A stretch of DNA of 64,000 nt from Nonlabens dokdonensis DSW-6 (lineage in GTDB: Bacteria > Bacteroidota > Bacteroidia > Flavobacteriales > Flavobacteriaceae): contig NC_020156.1 of NCBI RefSeq assembly GCF_000332115.1, forward strand, positions 2,419,501 through 2,483,500, read 5' to 3'. Under the pieces are notes generated by a model that was not told where the DNA came from, did not search any database, and was given only the letters and a program-made list of their open reading frames with translations. Every line of letters starts with the position of its first letter. Within the stretch, counting starts at the first letter, position 1. Made by a program: the position numbers and the translations under genes. Shown here piece after piece: positions 46,806-56,552 of the stretch.

Positions 46806-47606
46806 ATGGTTCATCAAGATTTATTGTATCACAGTATCAATGCAGCGATTGCGGCAGGTGATGCGATCTTAGAAGTCTATCGTCAAGACGAGATAGAAAC
46901 ACAGTCCAAAGCTGATGAATCACCACTCACCAAGGCAGATCTTGCTTCTAATGCTATTTTAATAGAACAGCTGGAGCTCACTGGCATTCCTATTATCAGT
47001 GAAGAAATTAAAAATGTTCCTTTTAAAAAGCGTAAGAATTGGGACGAGTGCTGGATCATCGATCCGTTAGATGGCACTAAGGAATTTATCAATAAGAATG
47101 GCGAGTTTACGGTTAATATTGCTTTGTTAAGTGACGGGAAATTGCAACTAGGTATTATTTACGTTCCTGTAACTGGAGTCTTATATTTTACAGCTGGCGA
47201 TATGAAAGCTGCTTATAGGTATACTCATAAAGACCAACTTCCAGAATTAGAAGAACTGATGACTGCTGCTCAAAAATTACAACCTCAAAAAAGTGAAGAG
47301 GTGCTCAAAGTAGTAGGAAGTAAATCGCATATGAATGAAGAAACGGTTGCTTTTATTGAAAGCTTAAAAAAGGAAACAGATCGATCTATTGAGGTAGAGA
47401 GTATAGGTAGTTCCTTAAAATTTTGTCTAGTAGCATCAGGTATTTGCGAAATTTACCCACGTTTTGGACCTACTATGGAGTGGGACACCGCTGCTGGACA
47501 AGCTATTTGTGAAGCTGCTGGACTTCAGGTAGTAGATGCAACGAGTCACTTACCTTTGCAGTATAATAAAGAAGATTTGTATAATCCGCATTTTATAGTG
47601 AAGTAA
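46806..47606 (+). CDS. cysQ: 3'(2'),5'-bisphosphate nucleotidase CysQ
   Basis: Hydrolyses 3'-phosphoadenosine 5'-phosphate (PAP), the by-product of sulfotransferases, to AMP. 266 residues of the inositol-monophosphatase fold: DESPLTKADLASN, IISEEIKNVPF, the metal-binding WIIDPLDGTKEFINKNGEF and GPTMEWDTAAGQAI. First gene of the sulfate-activation run, ending 1 bp before the DUF2061 gene. Its place ahead of cysC/D/N and four sulfotransferase genes fits PAP clearance. Confidence 0.95.
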   Translation: MVHQDLLYHSINAAIAAGDAILEVYRQDEIETQSKADESPLTKADLASNAILIEQLELTGIPIISEEIKNVPFKKRKNWDECWIIDPLDGTKEFINKNGEFTVNIALLSDGKLQLGIIYVPVTGVLYFTAGDMKAAYRYTHKDQLPELEELMTAAQKLQPQKSEEVLKVVGSKSHMNEETVAFIESLKKETDRSIEVESIGSSLKFCLVASGICEIYPRFGPTMEWDTAAGQAICEAAGLQVVDATSHLPLQYNKEDLYNPHFIVK

Positions 47607-47607
47607 T

Positions 47608-47847
47608 ATGGAAGTTTCTAAGAAAAGGCATATTGCCAAAACCATTACCTGGCGCATTATCGCTAGTGTGACCACTTTTATCCTGGCTTATGTTTTCTTT
47701 AAAGAAGATCCAGAAGCAGTTTCTAAAGCAACTGGTGTAGCCGTTGCCGAGTCTGTTATTAAAATGTTGCTGTATTATTTCCATGAGCGTTTCTGGTATA
47801 AAAGTAATTTTGGATTAAAAGGACGAAAATCAGATCATGGAGAATAA
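47608..47847 (+). CDS. DUF2061 membrane protein
   Basis: 79 residues, [20 protein letters not shown] ... [14 protein letters not shown]. The DUF2061 family has one or two hydrophobic helices and a conserved HERxW motif. It is repeatedly found inside cys sulfate-activation operons and its function is unknown. It overlaps cysC by 11 bp. Confidence 0.92.
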   Translation: MEVSKKRHIAKTITWRIIASVTTFILAYVFFKEDPEAVSKATGVAVAESVIKMLLYYFHERFWYKSNFGLKGRKSDHGE

Positions 47848-48427
47848 TATTTTTGCCTACGATTATGAGGAAGTAAAAGAATTGCGTAGTTCTGTAAAAG
47901 GGCATCGACCTATAGTAGTTTGGCTTACAGGTCTCTCTGGATCAGGTAAATCTACTATTGCCAAGGCACTGGAAATACAGTTGATCAAAGATGGTTTTCA
48001 TACGTCTACTTTAGATGGTGATAATTTAAGAACTGGATTAAATAGTGGTTTAGGCTTTAGTAAAGAAGATCGAGAAGAAAATTTAAGAAGAGTCGCTGAG
48101 GTCGCAAAACTCATGACTGATGCTGGTCTAATAGTAATTGCCGCATTTGTATCGCCTTTAAAAGCGAATAGAGATTTAGTGAAGAAAACCGTAGGAGCAA
48201 GTCGATTTATCGAGGTTTTTATTGACACGCCGCTAGAAATATGTGAAGAGCGTGATGTAAAAGGATTGTACCAGCTTGCTAGAAAAGGAAAAATTAAAGA
48301 TTTTACTGGGATTAATGCTCCGTATGAAAAACCAGAAAGTCCAGATGTTCATATAGAAACTAGTATTTTTACAGTTGAAAAATCCGTAGCGATATTATCC
48401 AAAGAAATACGTTCAAAAATTAAGTAA
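47837..48427 (+). CDS. cysC: Adenylylsulfate kinase
   Basis: Phosphorylates APS to PAPS, the sulfate donor. 196 residues: P-loop [59 protein letters not shown] and [18 protein letters not shown] stand-alone kinase, not fused to CysN. Its stop and the cysD start overlap (TAATG). Confidence 0.96.
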   Translation: MENNIFAYDYEEVKELRSSVKGHRPIVVWLTGLSGSGKSTIAKALEIQLIKDGFHTSTLDGDNLRTGLNSGLGFSKEDREENLRRVAEVAKLMTDAGLIVIAAFVSPLKANRDLVKKTVGASRFIEVFIDTPLEICEERDVKGLYQLARKGKIKDFTGINAPYEKPESPDVHIETSIFTVEKSVAILSKEIRSKIK

Positions 48428-49332
48428 TGAATAAGTTTTATCTCGATTATTTAGAAGAATTAGAGTCTGAAGCAATGTACGTGATCAGAGAAGTCTGGGC
48501 GCAATTTGAGAAGCCGGTGATTTTATTTAGCGGTGGTAAAGACAGTATTGTAGTTACTCATTTAGCACAAAAAGCCTTTTATCCAGCTCGAATCCCTTTT
48601 AAATTAATGCATGTAGATACAGGACATAATTTTCCTGAAACGATTGCCTTTAGAGATGCAATTGCCAAGGAGAAAAATGTAGAAATGATCGTTGCCAGTG
48701 TGCAAGAATCTATTGATACTGGTCGTGTTCAAGAGGAAAAAGGTAAAAATGCTACTAGAAACGCCTTGCAAACAACCACTTTATTAGATGCTATAGAAAA
48801 ACATGGGATAGATTGTGCCATAGGAGGAGCACGTAGAGATGAAGAAAAAGCTCGAGCAAAAGAACGTTTCTTCTCTCATAGAGATGACTTTGGGCAATGG
48901 GATCCTAAAAATCAACGTCCAGAACTTTGGAATATCTTAAATGGTCATCATTATCAAGGAGAACACTTTAGAGCATTTCCTATATCTAACTGGACTGAAA
49001 TGGATGTCTGGAATTACATCAACAGGGAACAAATAAAGATCCCTAATCTTTACCTAGCTCATGAGAGAAAGGTAGTGTGGATGAATGATGCCTGGATTCC
49101 TTATTCAGAATATTTATCACATGTAGATACTAAAGATGTAGTTACAAAAAAGATCAGATTCAGAACTTTAGGAGATATCACTATTACGGGCGGAATGGAG
49201 TCTGATGCAGATACTATTGATAAAATTATCTTAGAAGTTGCGGCATTGAAGCAAACAGAACGCGGTAATCGTAGTGATGATAAACGATCAGAAACTGCGA
49301 TGGAAGATAGGAAGAAGCAAGGATACTTTTAA
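48427..49332 (+). CDS. cysD: Sulfate adenylyltransferase subunit 2
   Basis: Catalytic ATP-pyrophosphatase subunit that makes APS from sulfate and ATP together with CysN. 301 residues: PP-loop ILFSGGKDSIVVTHLA, LMHVDTGHNFPETIAFRD, GGARRDEEKARAKER, FPISNWTEMDVWNYI and the RGNRSDDKRSETAMEDRKKQ-GYF C-terminus. 97 bp separate it from cysN. Confidence 0.96.
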   Translation: MNKFYLDYLEELESEAMYVIREVWAQFEKPVILFSGGKDSIVVTHLAQKAFYPARIPFKLMHVDTGHNFPETIAFRDAIAKEKNVEMIVASVQESIDTGRVQEEKGKNATRNALQTTTLLDAIEKHGIDCAIGGARRDEEKARAKERFFSHRDDFGQWDPKNQRPELWNILNGHHYQGEHFRAFPISNWTEMDVWNYINREQIKIPNLYLAHERKVVWMNDAWIPYSEYLSHVDTKDVVTKKIRFRTLGDITITGGMESDADTIDKIILEVAALKQTERGNRSDDKRSETAMEDRKKQGYF

Positions 49333-49429
49333 ATTTAATTAGAGAGTAGGAAACAAGAGGCAAGATTCAAGAGTCAAGACTTAAATGTGGGCAATTTGAT
49401 ATTTGATAAACTGATTTTACGAGTAAAAA

Positions 49430-50686
49430 ATGAATATAGATAACAACCAATTATTAAGATTTACAACAGCTGGAAGTGTAGATGATGGTAAAAGCACACT
49501 GATAGGTAGATTGCTGTACGATTCAAAATCTATTTTTCAAGATCAAATCAATGCCGTAGAAAACTCTAGCAAACAAAAAGGACTGGAATCAATTGATCTA
49601 GCCATGTTTACTGATGGTTTGCGAGACGAACGAGAGCAAGGGATCACCATAGATGTTGCCTACCGCTATTTTACCACACCTAAAAGAAAATTCATTATTG
49701 CAGATACTCCAGGTCATATTCAGTACACTAGAAATATGGTTACTGGTGCTTCTACTGCAAACGTTGCTTTGATACTTATTGATGCTCGTCATGGCGTTAT
49801 AGAGCAAACTAGAAGACACGCTTTTATTGCTAGTTTATTGAACATACCGCATATCATTGTATGTGTGAATAAAATGGATCTGGTAGATTATGATGAGCAA
49901 GTTTACAATACTATAGTGAAAGACTTTGAAGAGTTTTCTTCTAAAATGCTTACTAGAGATATCACTTTTATTCCTATGAGTGCTTTGAATGGAGATAATG
50001 TGGTGCATAGATCAGAGCATATGAATTGGTATCCTGCGGCACCTTTATTATATACATTAGAAACCCTTCATATAAGCAGTGATTTAAATAAGTTGGATTT
50101 AAGATTTCCTGTTCAAACAGTTTTGAGACCACAACTTCAGGGTTTTGAAGATTACCGAGGTTATGCAGGTCGATTGAGTAGTGGCGTAGTACGTGTAGGA
50201 GATGAAATCACTGCGCTACCATCTGGATTTACTTCTAAGATAGCAAGTATAAACGTAGGTGAGCAAGAAGTGAAAGAGGCTTTTGCTCCTATGAGTGTAG
50301 CGATTACTTTGCAAGATGATATAGACATTGCTCGAGGCGATATGATTGTGCGCTCTAACAACCAGCCGGAGTTATCTCAAGAATTTGATGTTATGGTATG
50401 CTGGCTTAATGAAAAACCTTCTCAACCTCGTAAAAAATATAAAATCATGCATGCTAATAACGAGCAAGTGTGTATGATCAGACAAAAAGTTTACAAACTA
50501 GATATTGAAACTTTAAAGAGAGAAGAAACTACAGAAGAGTTTCATATGAACGAAATAGGTCGCATGACTTTTAAAACAAGTAAAGCCTTAATGATTGATA
50601 CCTATCGAGAGAATAGAATCACGGGAAGTGTTATTCTTGTAGACGAGCAAACACATGAAACTGTTGCTGCTGGAATGATTGTGTAA
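49430..50686 (+). CDS. cysN: Sulfate adenylyltransferase subunit 1 (GTPase)
   Basis: GTPase that drives APS synthesis by CysD. 418 residues, an EF-Tu-like G domain: TAGSVDDGKSTLIGRLLYDS (G1), EREQGITIDVAYRYF (G2), IADTPGHIQYTRNM (G3), VNKMDLVDY (G4), followed by beta-barrel domains. No C-terminal CysC fusion. After it comes a palindrome copy and then the polysaccharide export genes in the same direction. Confidence 0.96.
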   Translation: MNIDNNQLLRFTTAGSVDDGKSTLIGRLLYDSKSIFQDQINAVENSSKQKGLESIDLAMFTDGLRDEREQGITIDVAYRYFTTPKRKFIIADTPGHIQYTRNMVTGASTANVALILIDARHGVIEQTRRHAFIASLLNIPHIIVCVNKMDLVDYDEQVYNTIVKDFEEFSSKMLTRDITFIPMSALNGDNVVHRSEHMNWYPAAPLLYTLETLHISSDLNKLDLRFPVQTVLRPQLQGFEDYRGYAGRLSSGVVRVGDEITALPSGFTSKIASINVGEQEVKEAFAPMSVAITLQDDIDIARGDMIVRSNNQPELSQEFDVMVCWLNEKPSQPRKKYKIMHANNEQVCMIRQKVYKLDIETLKREETTEEFHMNEIGRMTFKTSKALMIDTYRENRITGSVILVDEQTHETVAAGMIV

Positions 50687-50703
50687 GTAGTTGTTAGTGT
50701 TCT

Positions 50704-50719
50704 CGCTTTCGCGAAAGCG
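50704..50719. repeat. 16-bp palindrome copy 13 (exact), intergenic
   Basis: 18 bp past the cysN stop. The last exact copy in the window. Confidence 0.95.
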
Positions 50720-50858
50720 GATACATAAAAGGGAAAATTAAATTATACTACAATTTGCATTCAACTTAATGAAATTTTAATACTAAAGCTAGGTAATAAT
50801 ATTTAAACTACTGAGTTATTAAGGCAAGTAACGTTAGCAAATAAGCTTAATATCTCTT

Positions 50859-50866
50859 TATATTTG
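50859..50866 (+). promoter_or_regulatory. -7 box TATATTTG before the export operon
   Basis: Matches TAnnTTTG, 22 nt before the Wza-type start at 50889. Confidence 0.5.
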
Positions 50867-50888
50867 TAAATCATTTTATTTCAATTTA

Positions 50889-51695
50889 ATGAACAAATTC
50901 TTAGGACTCATCATACTTTTATTATTACTAGTTACTTCTTGTGTACCTACTCGTAAAATTACCTATTTACAAGAATCTGATGCTGTTAAAAATGACACGT
51001 TGATCAGAATTCAAAAAGTGCAGGCTCCTTATCGTTTACAAATCAATGATATTTTGAGCATTCAAGTTAAAGCTCCTTATGATCAAAACGTTGTCTCTAT
51101 GTTCAATGTTTCTGGCGGAGCAAATGCAGGAGCGCAAGGCGGTCAACAAGGTGGTGGTCTTTATTTCAATGGTTATACGGTAGATTTACATGGCGATATT
51201 CGTGTGCCTCAATTGGGTAAAATAAAAGCTTTAGGGTTGACCTTAGAAGAGCTGCGAGAGTATATTGAAAAGAGATTGCTCACAGAATATTTCAAAGATA
51301 ATGCTGACTTATTTGTCACAGTAAGGCTTGGTGGATTGCGTTACGTGATGACAGGTGAAGTAGGAAGTAAAGGAGAACAAGTTATTTTTAGAGATCAAGC
51401 AACTATTGTAGAGGCTATTTCTAATGGTGGTGGCGTTCCAATCACGGGAGATTTAACAAATGTGAGAATTGTAAGGCAATATCCCGAAGGCGTGAAAGTA
51501 CATCATCTAGATCTTACACAACTAGATGTGATCTACTCTCCTTATTATTATATACAGCCTAATGACATGATTGTTGTAGATCCATTACCTCAAAAAGCGC
51601 TAGGAACTGGTACTACCGGTTTAGCTTCGTTCACTACGATCATTTCTGTTTTTACAACACTGGTGACAACATTGTTATTTATAACTCGATTGTAA
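50889..51695 (+). CDS. Polysaccharide export lipoprotein (Wza/BexD-like)
   Basis: 268 residues. Lipobox LLLLVTSCVPTRK, then a polysaccharide-export (Poly_export) domain (YRLQINDILSIQVKAP, VDLHGDIRVPQLGKIKALG, LTLEELREYIEKRL) and an SLBB segment (VRLGGLRYVMTGEVGSKGEQVI, TIVEAISNGGGVPITGDLTNV). The C-terminal hydrophobic helix (TTIISVFTTLVTTLLFIT) matches the membrane-spanning helix of Bacteroidota Wza proteins. Forms the outer-membrane exit pore. The kinase gene begins 1 bp after it. Confidence 0.92.
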   Translation: MNKFLGLIILLLLLVTSCVPTRKITYLQESDAVKNDTLIRIQKVQAPYRLQINDILSIQVKAPYDQNVVSMFNVSGGANAGAQGGQQGGGLYFNGYTVDLHGDIRVPQLGKIKALGLTLEELREYIEKRLLTEYFKDNADLFVTVRLGGLRYVMTGEVGSKGEQVIFRDQATIVEAISNGGGVPITGDLTNVRIVRQYPEGVKVHHLDLTQLDVIYSPYYYIQPNDMIVVDPLPQKALGTGTTGLASFTTIISVFTTLVTTLLFITRL

Positions 51696-51696
51696 G

Positions 51697-54162
51697 ATGG
51701 AAGAAGAAGACAAAGATGTAAACTCGCTATCTGGAATTTTTGATGTTAGACAGTTTTTTGTCAAAATCATCCGACTCTGGTGGTTGTTTTTATTATGTAT
51801 AGGTATAGGTATGTGCTATGCTTACTATAAGAATCAATTCATAAAAACTGTTTACTATGCGAGTTCTTTAATAAGTATAAAAGATAATTCAAATCCTTTA
51901 TTTACTAGCAACCAAAGTCTTACTTTTAATTGGGGTGGAACCACTGACAAGGTGACCACTGCTATAGTTCAATTTAAATCACGAACTCATGCTGAGAGTG
52001 TTGTGGATGAACTTCAATATTATATCAACTATATTAAGGAAGGCGAGTACTATAATACAGACGCTTACAAGCAAACTCCTTTCTATATTTATGCAGACAG
52101 CAGCAAACCACAATTATATGGTAAGCTTATAAGGATCAAAGTATTAGATCAAGATTACTTTGAACTTTCTACAAACTTTTCTGATAATCCAACTGCTAGA
52201 GGATTTCATTATGGTTTAAAAAAGAATACCACTGTTAACACTCCTACTGGAGACTGGAAGCAACAATTCAAATTTGGAGACTCTATAAAATTGCCCTTTT
52301 TAAATGCGTTAATCGAAAAGCGAGGTAAAAAAATTGCTACTGGTGGAGAGTGGCTTTTTAATTTCGGGAATTATTGGGGACAGGTTAATCGTTATAAGGG
52401 CATTTCCATAAGTCAAGAGCCAGAAGGTTCTTCAATATTAAAGTTGTCTCTATCAGGAGGAAATAAACAACGTCTTATAGATTATATCAACACGAGTTCT
52501 GTATTATTAGAACGAGGTGAGTTAGAACGTAAAAATAAATTTGCTGTTAGCACGATCAAGTATATAGATAGTTCTCTTGTATTGCAAGAGCAAGCCTTAA
52601 AAACCTCTGAGCAGGATATGAAAGAATTTAGAGATAAATCTCAAATGCTGGATGCGGTTTCTCAAAATTCTGATTTTAATAAGCGACTAACTGAATTTGA
52701 GATTCAGAAACGAGGCATTAACAGTAAGCTCAATTATTACGATAAATTAAAATCATACCTAAAAAATAAAACTGATTATACACTAATTCAAGCTCCTTCA
52801 GTAGTAGGGATACAAGAAGGAAGTATTTCAGCTGCTGTAGGTCGTTTGATAACACTTTCAGAGGAACGCAAAAGGCGTGAGTTTGCCATGAGGCAAGATG
52901 CTCCCATTTTTAAGGAAATCGACCGCGATATAAATGCTGTTAAAGATATCATCTATGAGAATATAAGCAGCTCTAAAAGTTTACTCAATTCAGAATTAAA
53001 TCAATTACTAGTTCAAATTAACAAAGTAGAAACTCAAATTAAAAAGCTTCCTAAGGAACAACAAGAGTTTTTAAGAATACAGCGTCAGTTTGCTATTGAT
53101 CAAAATGCATATAATGTCTTTAAGGCCAAAAGAGCCGAAGCTGAACTAGTAAAAGCAGCAAATGTATCTGATATATTTGTTATTGATGAAGCAAAGGATA
53201 CAGGAAGTCCAGGTACTCGTAAAGATTCTAATATTAATTATTTGATAGCCATACTCATAGGGCTATCAATTCCCATTTCGCTTGCTTTTGTACTCACGAT
53301 CTTAGATAATTATATTAATGCACCTAAAGATGTAGAGAAATTATCTAAAATCCCGCTTATAGGTGTAGTAGGTAAAATGGACCATCCTACTAATTTAATA
53401 GTAAGAGATAAACCAAAGTCTACTATTGCCGAATCCTTTAGAGGAATACGATCTAGTTTGCATTTTATTTATGATCAAGACTCACTGCACGGTTCTCGTA
53501 CCATAATGGTAACTAGTAGTGTGAGTGGTGAGGGAAAAACTTTTACCAGTATCAATCTAGCTACGGTATTTGCTTTGAGTGGTAAACGCACGGTTCTGGT
53601 AGGAATGGATTTGAGAAAGCCTAAAATATTTGATGATTTTGAGATTGAAAATGACCTAGGAGTTTCTAATTACCTAGTAAATGATTGCAGCTTGAATGAT
53701 ATCATACGCTCGGCAGGAATGGAGAATTTAGATATAATACTTTCTGGTCCAGTACCACCTAATCCTAGTGAATTAATCATGTCCAGACGTGCTGGTGAGA
53801 TGATTGAGCAGCTCAAAAAAGATTATGATTATATCATTTTAGATACGCCACCCTTAGGTCTAGTAGCAGATGCGTTGGAGATTGCAAAACATGCAGACGC
53901 TTCACTTTATCTTATACGCCAAGGTTACACTAAGCGTGGAATGTTAGATGTGGTTAATGAAAAGTTTGATAGAAAAGAGGTCAAAAATATCAGTTTTGTT
54001 TTTAACTATTTAAATGAACGTGGTAAATACGGTTATGGTTACGGTTATGGCTATGGTTACGGTTATGGGGCTTATGGAAATGGGTATCATGAAAACGATC
54101 AAAAGAAAAGTTGGGTAAATAAACTAGCTGGATTTGCCGAAAAGCTATTCAAAAGAAAATAA
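51697..54162 (+). CDS. Polysaccharide co-polymerase/tyrosine kinase (Wzc-like)
   Basis: 821 residues. A Wzz-type chain-length domain lies between two membrane helices (IIRLWWLFLLCIGIGMCYAY near residue 30 and YLIAILIGLSIPISLAFVLTI near 515), with a large periplasmic coiled coil between. The cytoplasmic BY-kinase has Walker A SSVSGEGKTFTSINLA, Walker A' GMDLRKPKIF and Walker B YIILDTPPLGLVADAL. A Tyr-Gly tail (YGYGYGYGYGYGAYGNGY) is the likely autophosphorylation cluster. Controls polymer length and export with the Wza protein. Confidence 0.94.
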   Translation: MEEEDKDVNSLSGIFDVRQFFVKIIRLWWLFLLCIGIGMCYAYYKNQFIKTVYYASSLISIKDNSNPLFTSNQSLTFNWGGTTDKVTTAIVQFKSRTHAESVVDELQYYINYIKEGEYYNTDAYKQTPFYIYADSSKPQLYGKLIRIKVLDQDYFELSTNFSDNPTARGFHYGLKKNTTVNTPTGDWKQQFKFGDSIKLPFLNALIEKRGKKIATGGEWLFNFGNYWGQVNRYKGISISQEPEGSSILKLSLSGGNKQRLIDYINTSSVLLERGELERKNKFAVSTIKYIDSSLVLQEQALKTSEQDMKEFRDKSQMLDAVSQNSDFNKRLTEFEIQKRGINSKLNYYDKLKSYLKNKTDYTLIQAPSVVGIQEGSISAAVGRLITLSEERKRREFAMRQDAPIFKEIDRDINAVKDIIYENISSSKSLLNSELNQLLVQINKVETQIKKLPKEQQEFLRIQRQFAIDQNAYNVFKAKRAEAELVKAANVSDIFVIDEAKDTGSPGTRKDSNINYLIAILIGLSIPISLAFVLTILDNYINAPKDVEKLSKIPLIGVVGKMDHPTNLIVRDKPKSTIAESFRGIRSSLHFIYDQDSLHGSRTIMVTSSVSGEGKTFTSINLATVFALSGKRTVLVGMDLRKPKIFDDFEIENDLGVSNYLVNDCSLNDIIRSAGMENLDIILSGPVPPNPSELIMSRRAGEMIEQLKKDYDYIILDTPPLGLVADALEIAKHADASLYLIRQGYTKRGMLDVVNEKFDRKEVKNISFVFNYLNERGKYGYGYGYGYGYGYGAYGNGYHENDQKKSWVNKLAGFAEKLFKRK
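54027..54085 (+). repeat. GGTTAT/GGTTAC hexamer repeat coding for the Tyr-Gly tail
   Basis: About nine in-frame units of GGTTAT, GGTTAC or GGCTAT. Unit number could vary by slippage. Confidence 0.8.
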
Positions 54163-54265
54163 TGCGTTTACAACGTCCAGTATTTTTAAATTGATAATTT
54201 TATCTCCACTTCAGTATTATTGAATCTTTATTAGAATATAATCCAATGCCTATCTCATTGCAGAA

Positions 54266-55246
54266 ATGAATATGTCATACTCTCATCAATTTAAGGAAAA
54301 GCTTAAAATCAATTACGTTGATATGTGGCCTGATTTTCAAAATCAAAATAACATTTTTCATCAGTTATTAAGTAAGCGATATGATCTGGAAATAACAAGT
54401 ACACCAGATTTTTTAATTTATTCCTGCTTCGGCAACGAGCATTTAAAATACTCTTGCGCTAAATTATTTTATACCGGCGAAAATCAGAAGTCTAATTTTT
54501 ATGCTTGTGATTATGCTGTTACTTTTGAGATGTTAGCTAGTCATAAACAGTATTACTTACCATATTACGTGCTACGAGTTATCGAAGCTAATAAACTAAG
54601 TCAACTTAAAAAAATATATAATCAACAAGAGGCTCAAGACATTTTAGACTCAAAAACGCAATTTTGTTGTACCGTTGTTTCTAATGGCTTTGGTCAAGTG
54701 CGCAATCATTTCTTTAGAGAATTGAATAAAGTTAAAAAAGTAAATTCAGGTGGAAGATTTGAGAATAATGTAGGCGGTCCTGTTAAAGATAAAAACAGCT
54801 TTTGTCAACAACACAAATTTGTGTTTGCCTTTGAAAATGAGAAAGAAAAAGGATATTGCACAGAAAAAATAACCGATGCCCTTTTAAGTAACTCCATACC
54901 TATATATTTTGGAGACCCAACAGTAACCGAGGTATTTAATTCCAGCAGGTTTCTCAATTACGATGACTTTTCAAGCACAGACGACTTGATAAAGGCCATC
55001 TTAGATATAGACTCAAATGATAAAAAGTTTATGGAAATATTAAAACAACCAGTATTTAAAAATGCGCAAACTCCAGACTTTTTTGATTTGAATCATTTGC
55101 TAGATTTTATTTCAACGTGCATCGACGATTCTAAGCTAAACACACCAGTGTCACAAACCTATAAGAGACATATCTATTGGGTAGCAACAAAAGTCAAGAA
55201 TGCTAAAAATAAAATTAGAAATACCTTAATTTTATCTAACCGGTGA
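54266..55246 (+). CDS. Glycosyltransferase family 10 (alpha-1,3-fucosyltransferase-like)
   Basis: 326 residues. The C-terminal half carries the GT10 donor-binding motif: HKFVFAFENEKEKGYCTEKI, TDALLSNSIPIYFGDPTVTE and FNSSRFLNYDDF. The N-terminal acceptor half (KINYVDMWPDF ... FLIYSCFGNEHL ... ARLFYTGEN-like KLFYTGENQKS) also fits. Predicted to transfer fucose, or a related sugar from a GDP donor, to the surface glycan. No signal peptide, so cytoplasmic or peripheral. About 100 bp separate it from the Wzc-type gene. Confidence 0.9.
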   Translation: MNMSYSHQFKEKLKINYVDMWPDFQNQNNIFHQLLSKRYDLEITSTPDFLIYSCFGNEHLKYSCAKLFYTGENQKSNFYACDYAVTFEMLASHKQYYLPYYVLRVIEANKLSQLKKIYNQQEAQDILDSKTQFCCTVVSNGFGQVRNHFFRELNKVKKVNSGGRFENNVGGPVKDKNSFCQQHKFVFAFENEKEKGYCTEKITDALLSNSIPIYFGDPTVTEVFNSSRFLNYDDFSSTDDLIKAILDIDSNDKKFMEILKQPVFKNAQTPDFFDLNHLLDFISTCIDDSKLNTPVSQTYKRHIYWVATKVKNAKNKIRNTLILSNR

Positions 55247-55704
55247 GAAGGATGTGAGGTTTTTTAAGATTCACATATTAGTCTAGCCTCATGACTTTCA
55301 TAGTTACTCTCAAAAATATAGAGTACAAGTAAAAAAAAATGAAAAGTAATTTTTATGTTATAGGACACCAAATTTCAGATTTATATTTCATAAAGAATTA
55401 TTTTAAAATTGCTATTTTGACGTTTTAGAAGTAATACAATTTAGATAGTTGTTCTCTTGATGTTCAAGATAAAAATCACTTCAATAAAGTTTTAAAACAT
55501 TACTTTTGTCTTGTTAAATAAAACTAAAAATCTGTTTTAATTGCTATAGTTTCAAAGCTTTTTTTCTAAAGTAAATATGATATTTAAAAGAAGAACAAAA
55601 GCATGAATAAAGCCTTTATTTTTTCGCTTTCGCGAAAACAAGTGCTTGTTAAATGCCGAAAATAGCGATCCAAAAAAGAAGCGACTAGCTCAATAAACAA
55701 TTTA
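55247..55704 (+). other. 458-bp gene-free region with a decayed palindrome
   Basis: Very AT-rich. A 29-codon frame at 55339-55428 (MKSNFYVIGHQISDLY) may be a gene remnant but is too short to support. A damaged copy of the 16-bp palindrome lies at 55625-55640. No hairpin terminator or clear promoter was recognised. It separates the GT10 gene from the ABC exporter operon. Confidence 0.6.
55625..55640. repeat. 16-bp palindrome, decayed copy
   Basis: CGCTTTCGCGAAAACA: left arm intact, right arm changed in the last positions. The last copy of any kind before the end of the window. Confidence 0.7.
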
Positions 55705-56550
55705 ATGTCATTGGAAACCAAAATATACCAAAGAGGTAATAGTTTAAACCTCATGCAAATTCTTAAAGACTCTTTGAGTGATATTTACAAGTCTCGATTT
55801 CTAGCCAAACAGCTGGCTACAAGAGATATAAAATCTCAATATAGAGAATCCTTGTTAGGAATATTCTGGGCGTTTGTAACCCCTTTGAGTACGGCTTTGG
55901 TATGGATTTTTATCAATAAATCTGGTGCGGTATCTCTAGATGATACTGGCGTTCCCTATCCTTTATTTGTATTTGCAGGGACATTAATGTGGTCTACACT
56001 TACAGATGCGATCAATATGCCTATGATGGCTACGAGAGGTTCTTTGGGAATCATGAGCAAAATTAATTTTCCAAAAGAGGCACTTCTTGTTTCAGGGTTT
56101 TATAAACTCTTATTTAACAGCTCTTTTAAAATATTATTGATTGTTTTTTTCTTTTTCTTTTTTAGTGTGTCCTTAAGCTGGTACATCCTGTTATTTCCAC
56201 TCACCTTTTTGATCTTAAATCTAGCCGGCATATCTGTAGGACTTTTAATAACACCTATAGGTCTATTATACAACGATGTTTCAAAGTTCATCAGTTTATC
56301 TTTGCGTTTTATCATGTATGTGACTCCTGTAGTGTATACGATTCCAGAAACTGGCCTTATGAAAACGCTCATGGAGTGGAATCCATTAACACCACTTATT
56401 TTAATTAATCGTAATGTGTTATTAGGTCTAGAATTATCTTTTTTAAATTATTTCATAGGCATAGCATTGGTGACGATTCCTTTATTACTATTAGGGTTAC
56501 TGATCTATAGAGTTTCTATTCCAGTCATTGTTGAACGTTTTAATGCTTAA
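55705..56550 (+). CDS. Polysaccharide ABC exporter permease (Wzm-like)
   Basis: 281 residues of the ABC-2 permease family with about six membrane helices (FWAFVTPLSTALVWIFI, FVFAGTLMWSTLTDAI, KILLIVFFFFFFSVSLSWYI, ISVGLLITPIGLLYNDV). The N-terminal amphipathic part ATRDIKSQYRESLLGIFWAF is typical of polysaccharide and teichoic-acid exporters. It pairs with the ATPase gene 2 bp downstream. Confidence 0.93.
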   Translation: MSLETKIYQRGNSLNLMQILKDSLSDIYKSRFLAKQLATRDIKSQYRESLLGIFWAFVTPLSTALVWIFINKSGAVSLDDTGVPYPLFVFAGTLMWSTLTDAINMPMMATRGSLGIMSKINFPKEALLVSGFYKLLFNSSFKILLIVFFFFFFSVSLSWYILLFPLTFLILNLAGISVGLLITPIGLLYNDVSKFISLSLRFIMYVTPVVYTIPETGLMKTLMEWNPLTPLILINRNVLLGLELSFLNYFIGIALVTIPLLLLGLLIYRVSIPVIVERFNA

Positions 56551-56552
56551 TT

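Noticed and set aside
55339..55428. 29-codon frame MKSNFYVIGHQ...
   Set aside because: Too short and without a family; it may be a remnant but coding cannot be supported.
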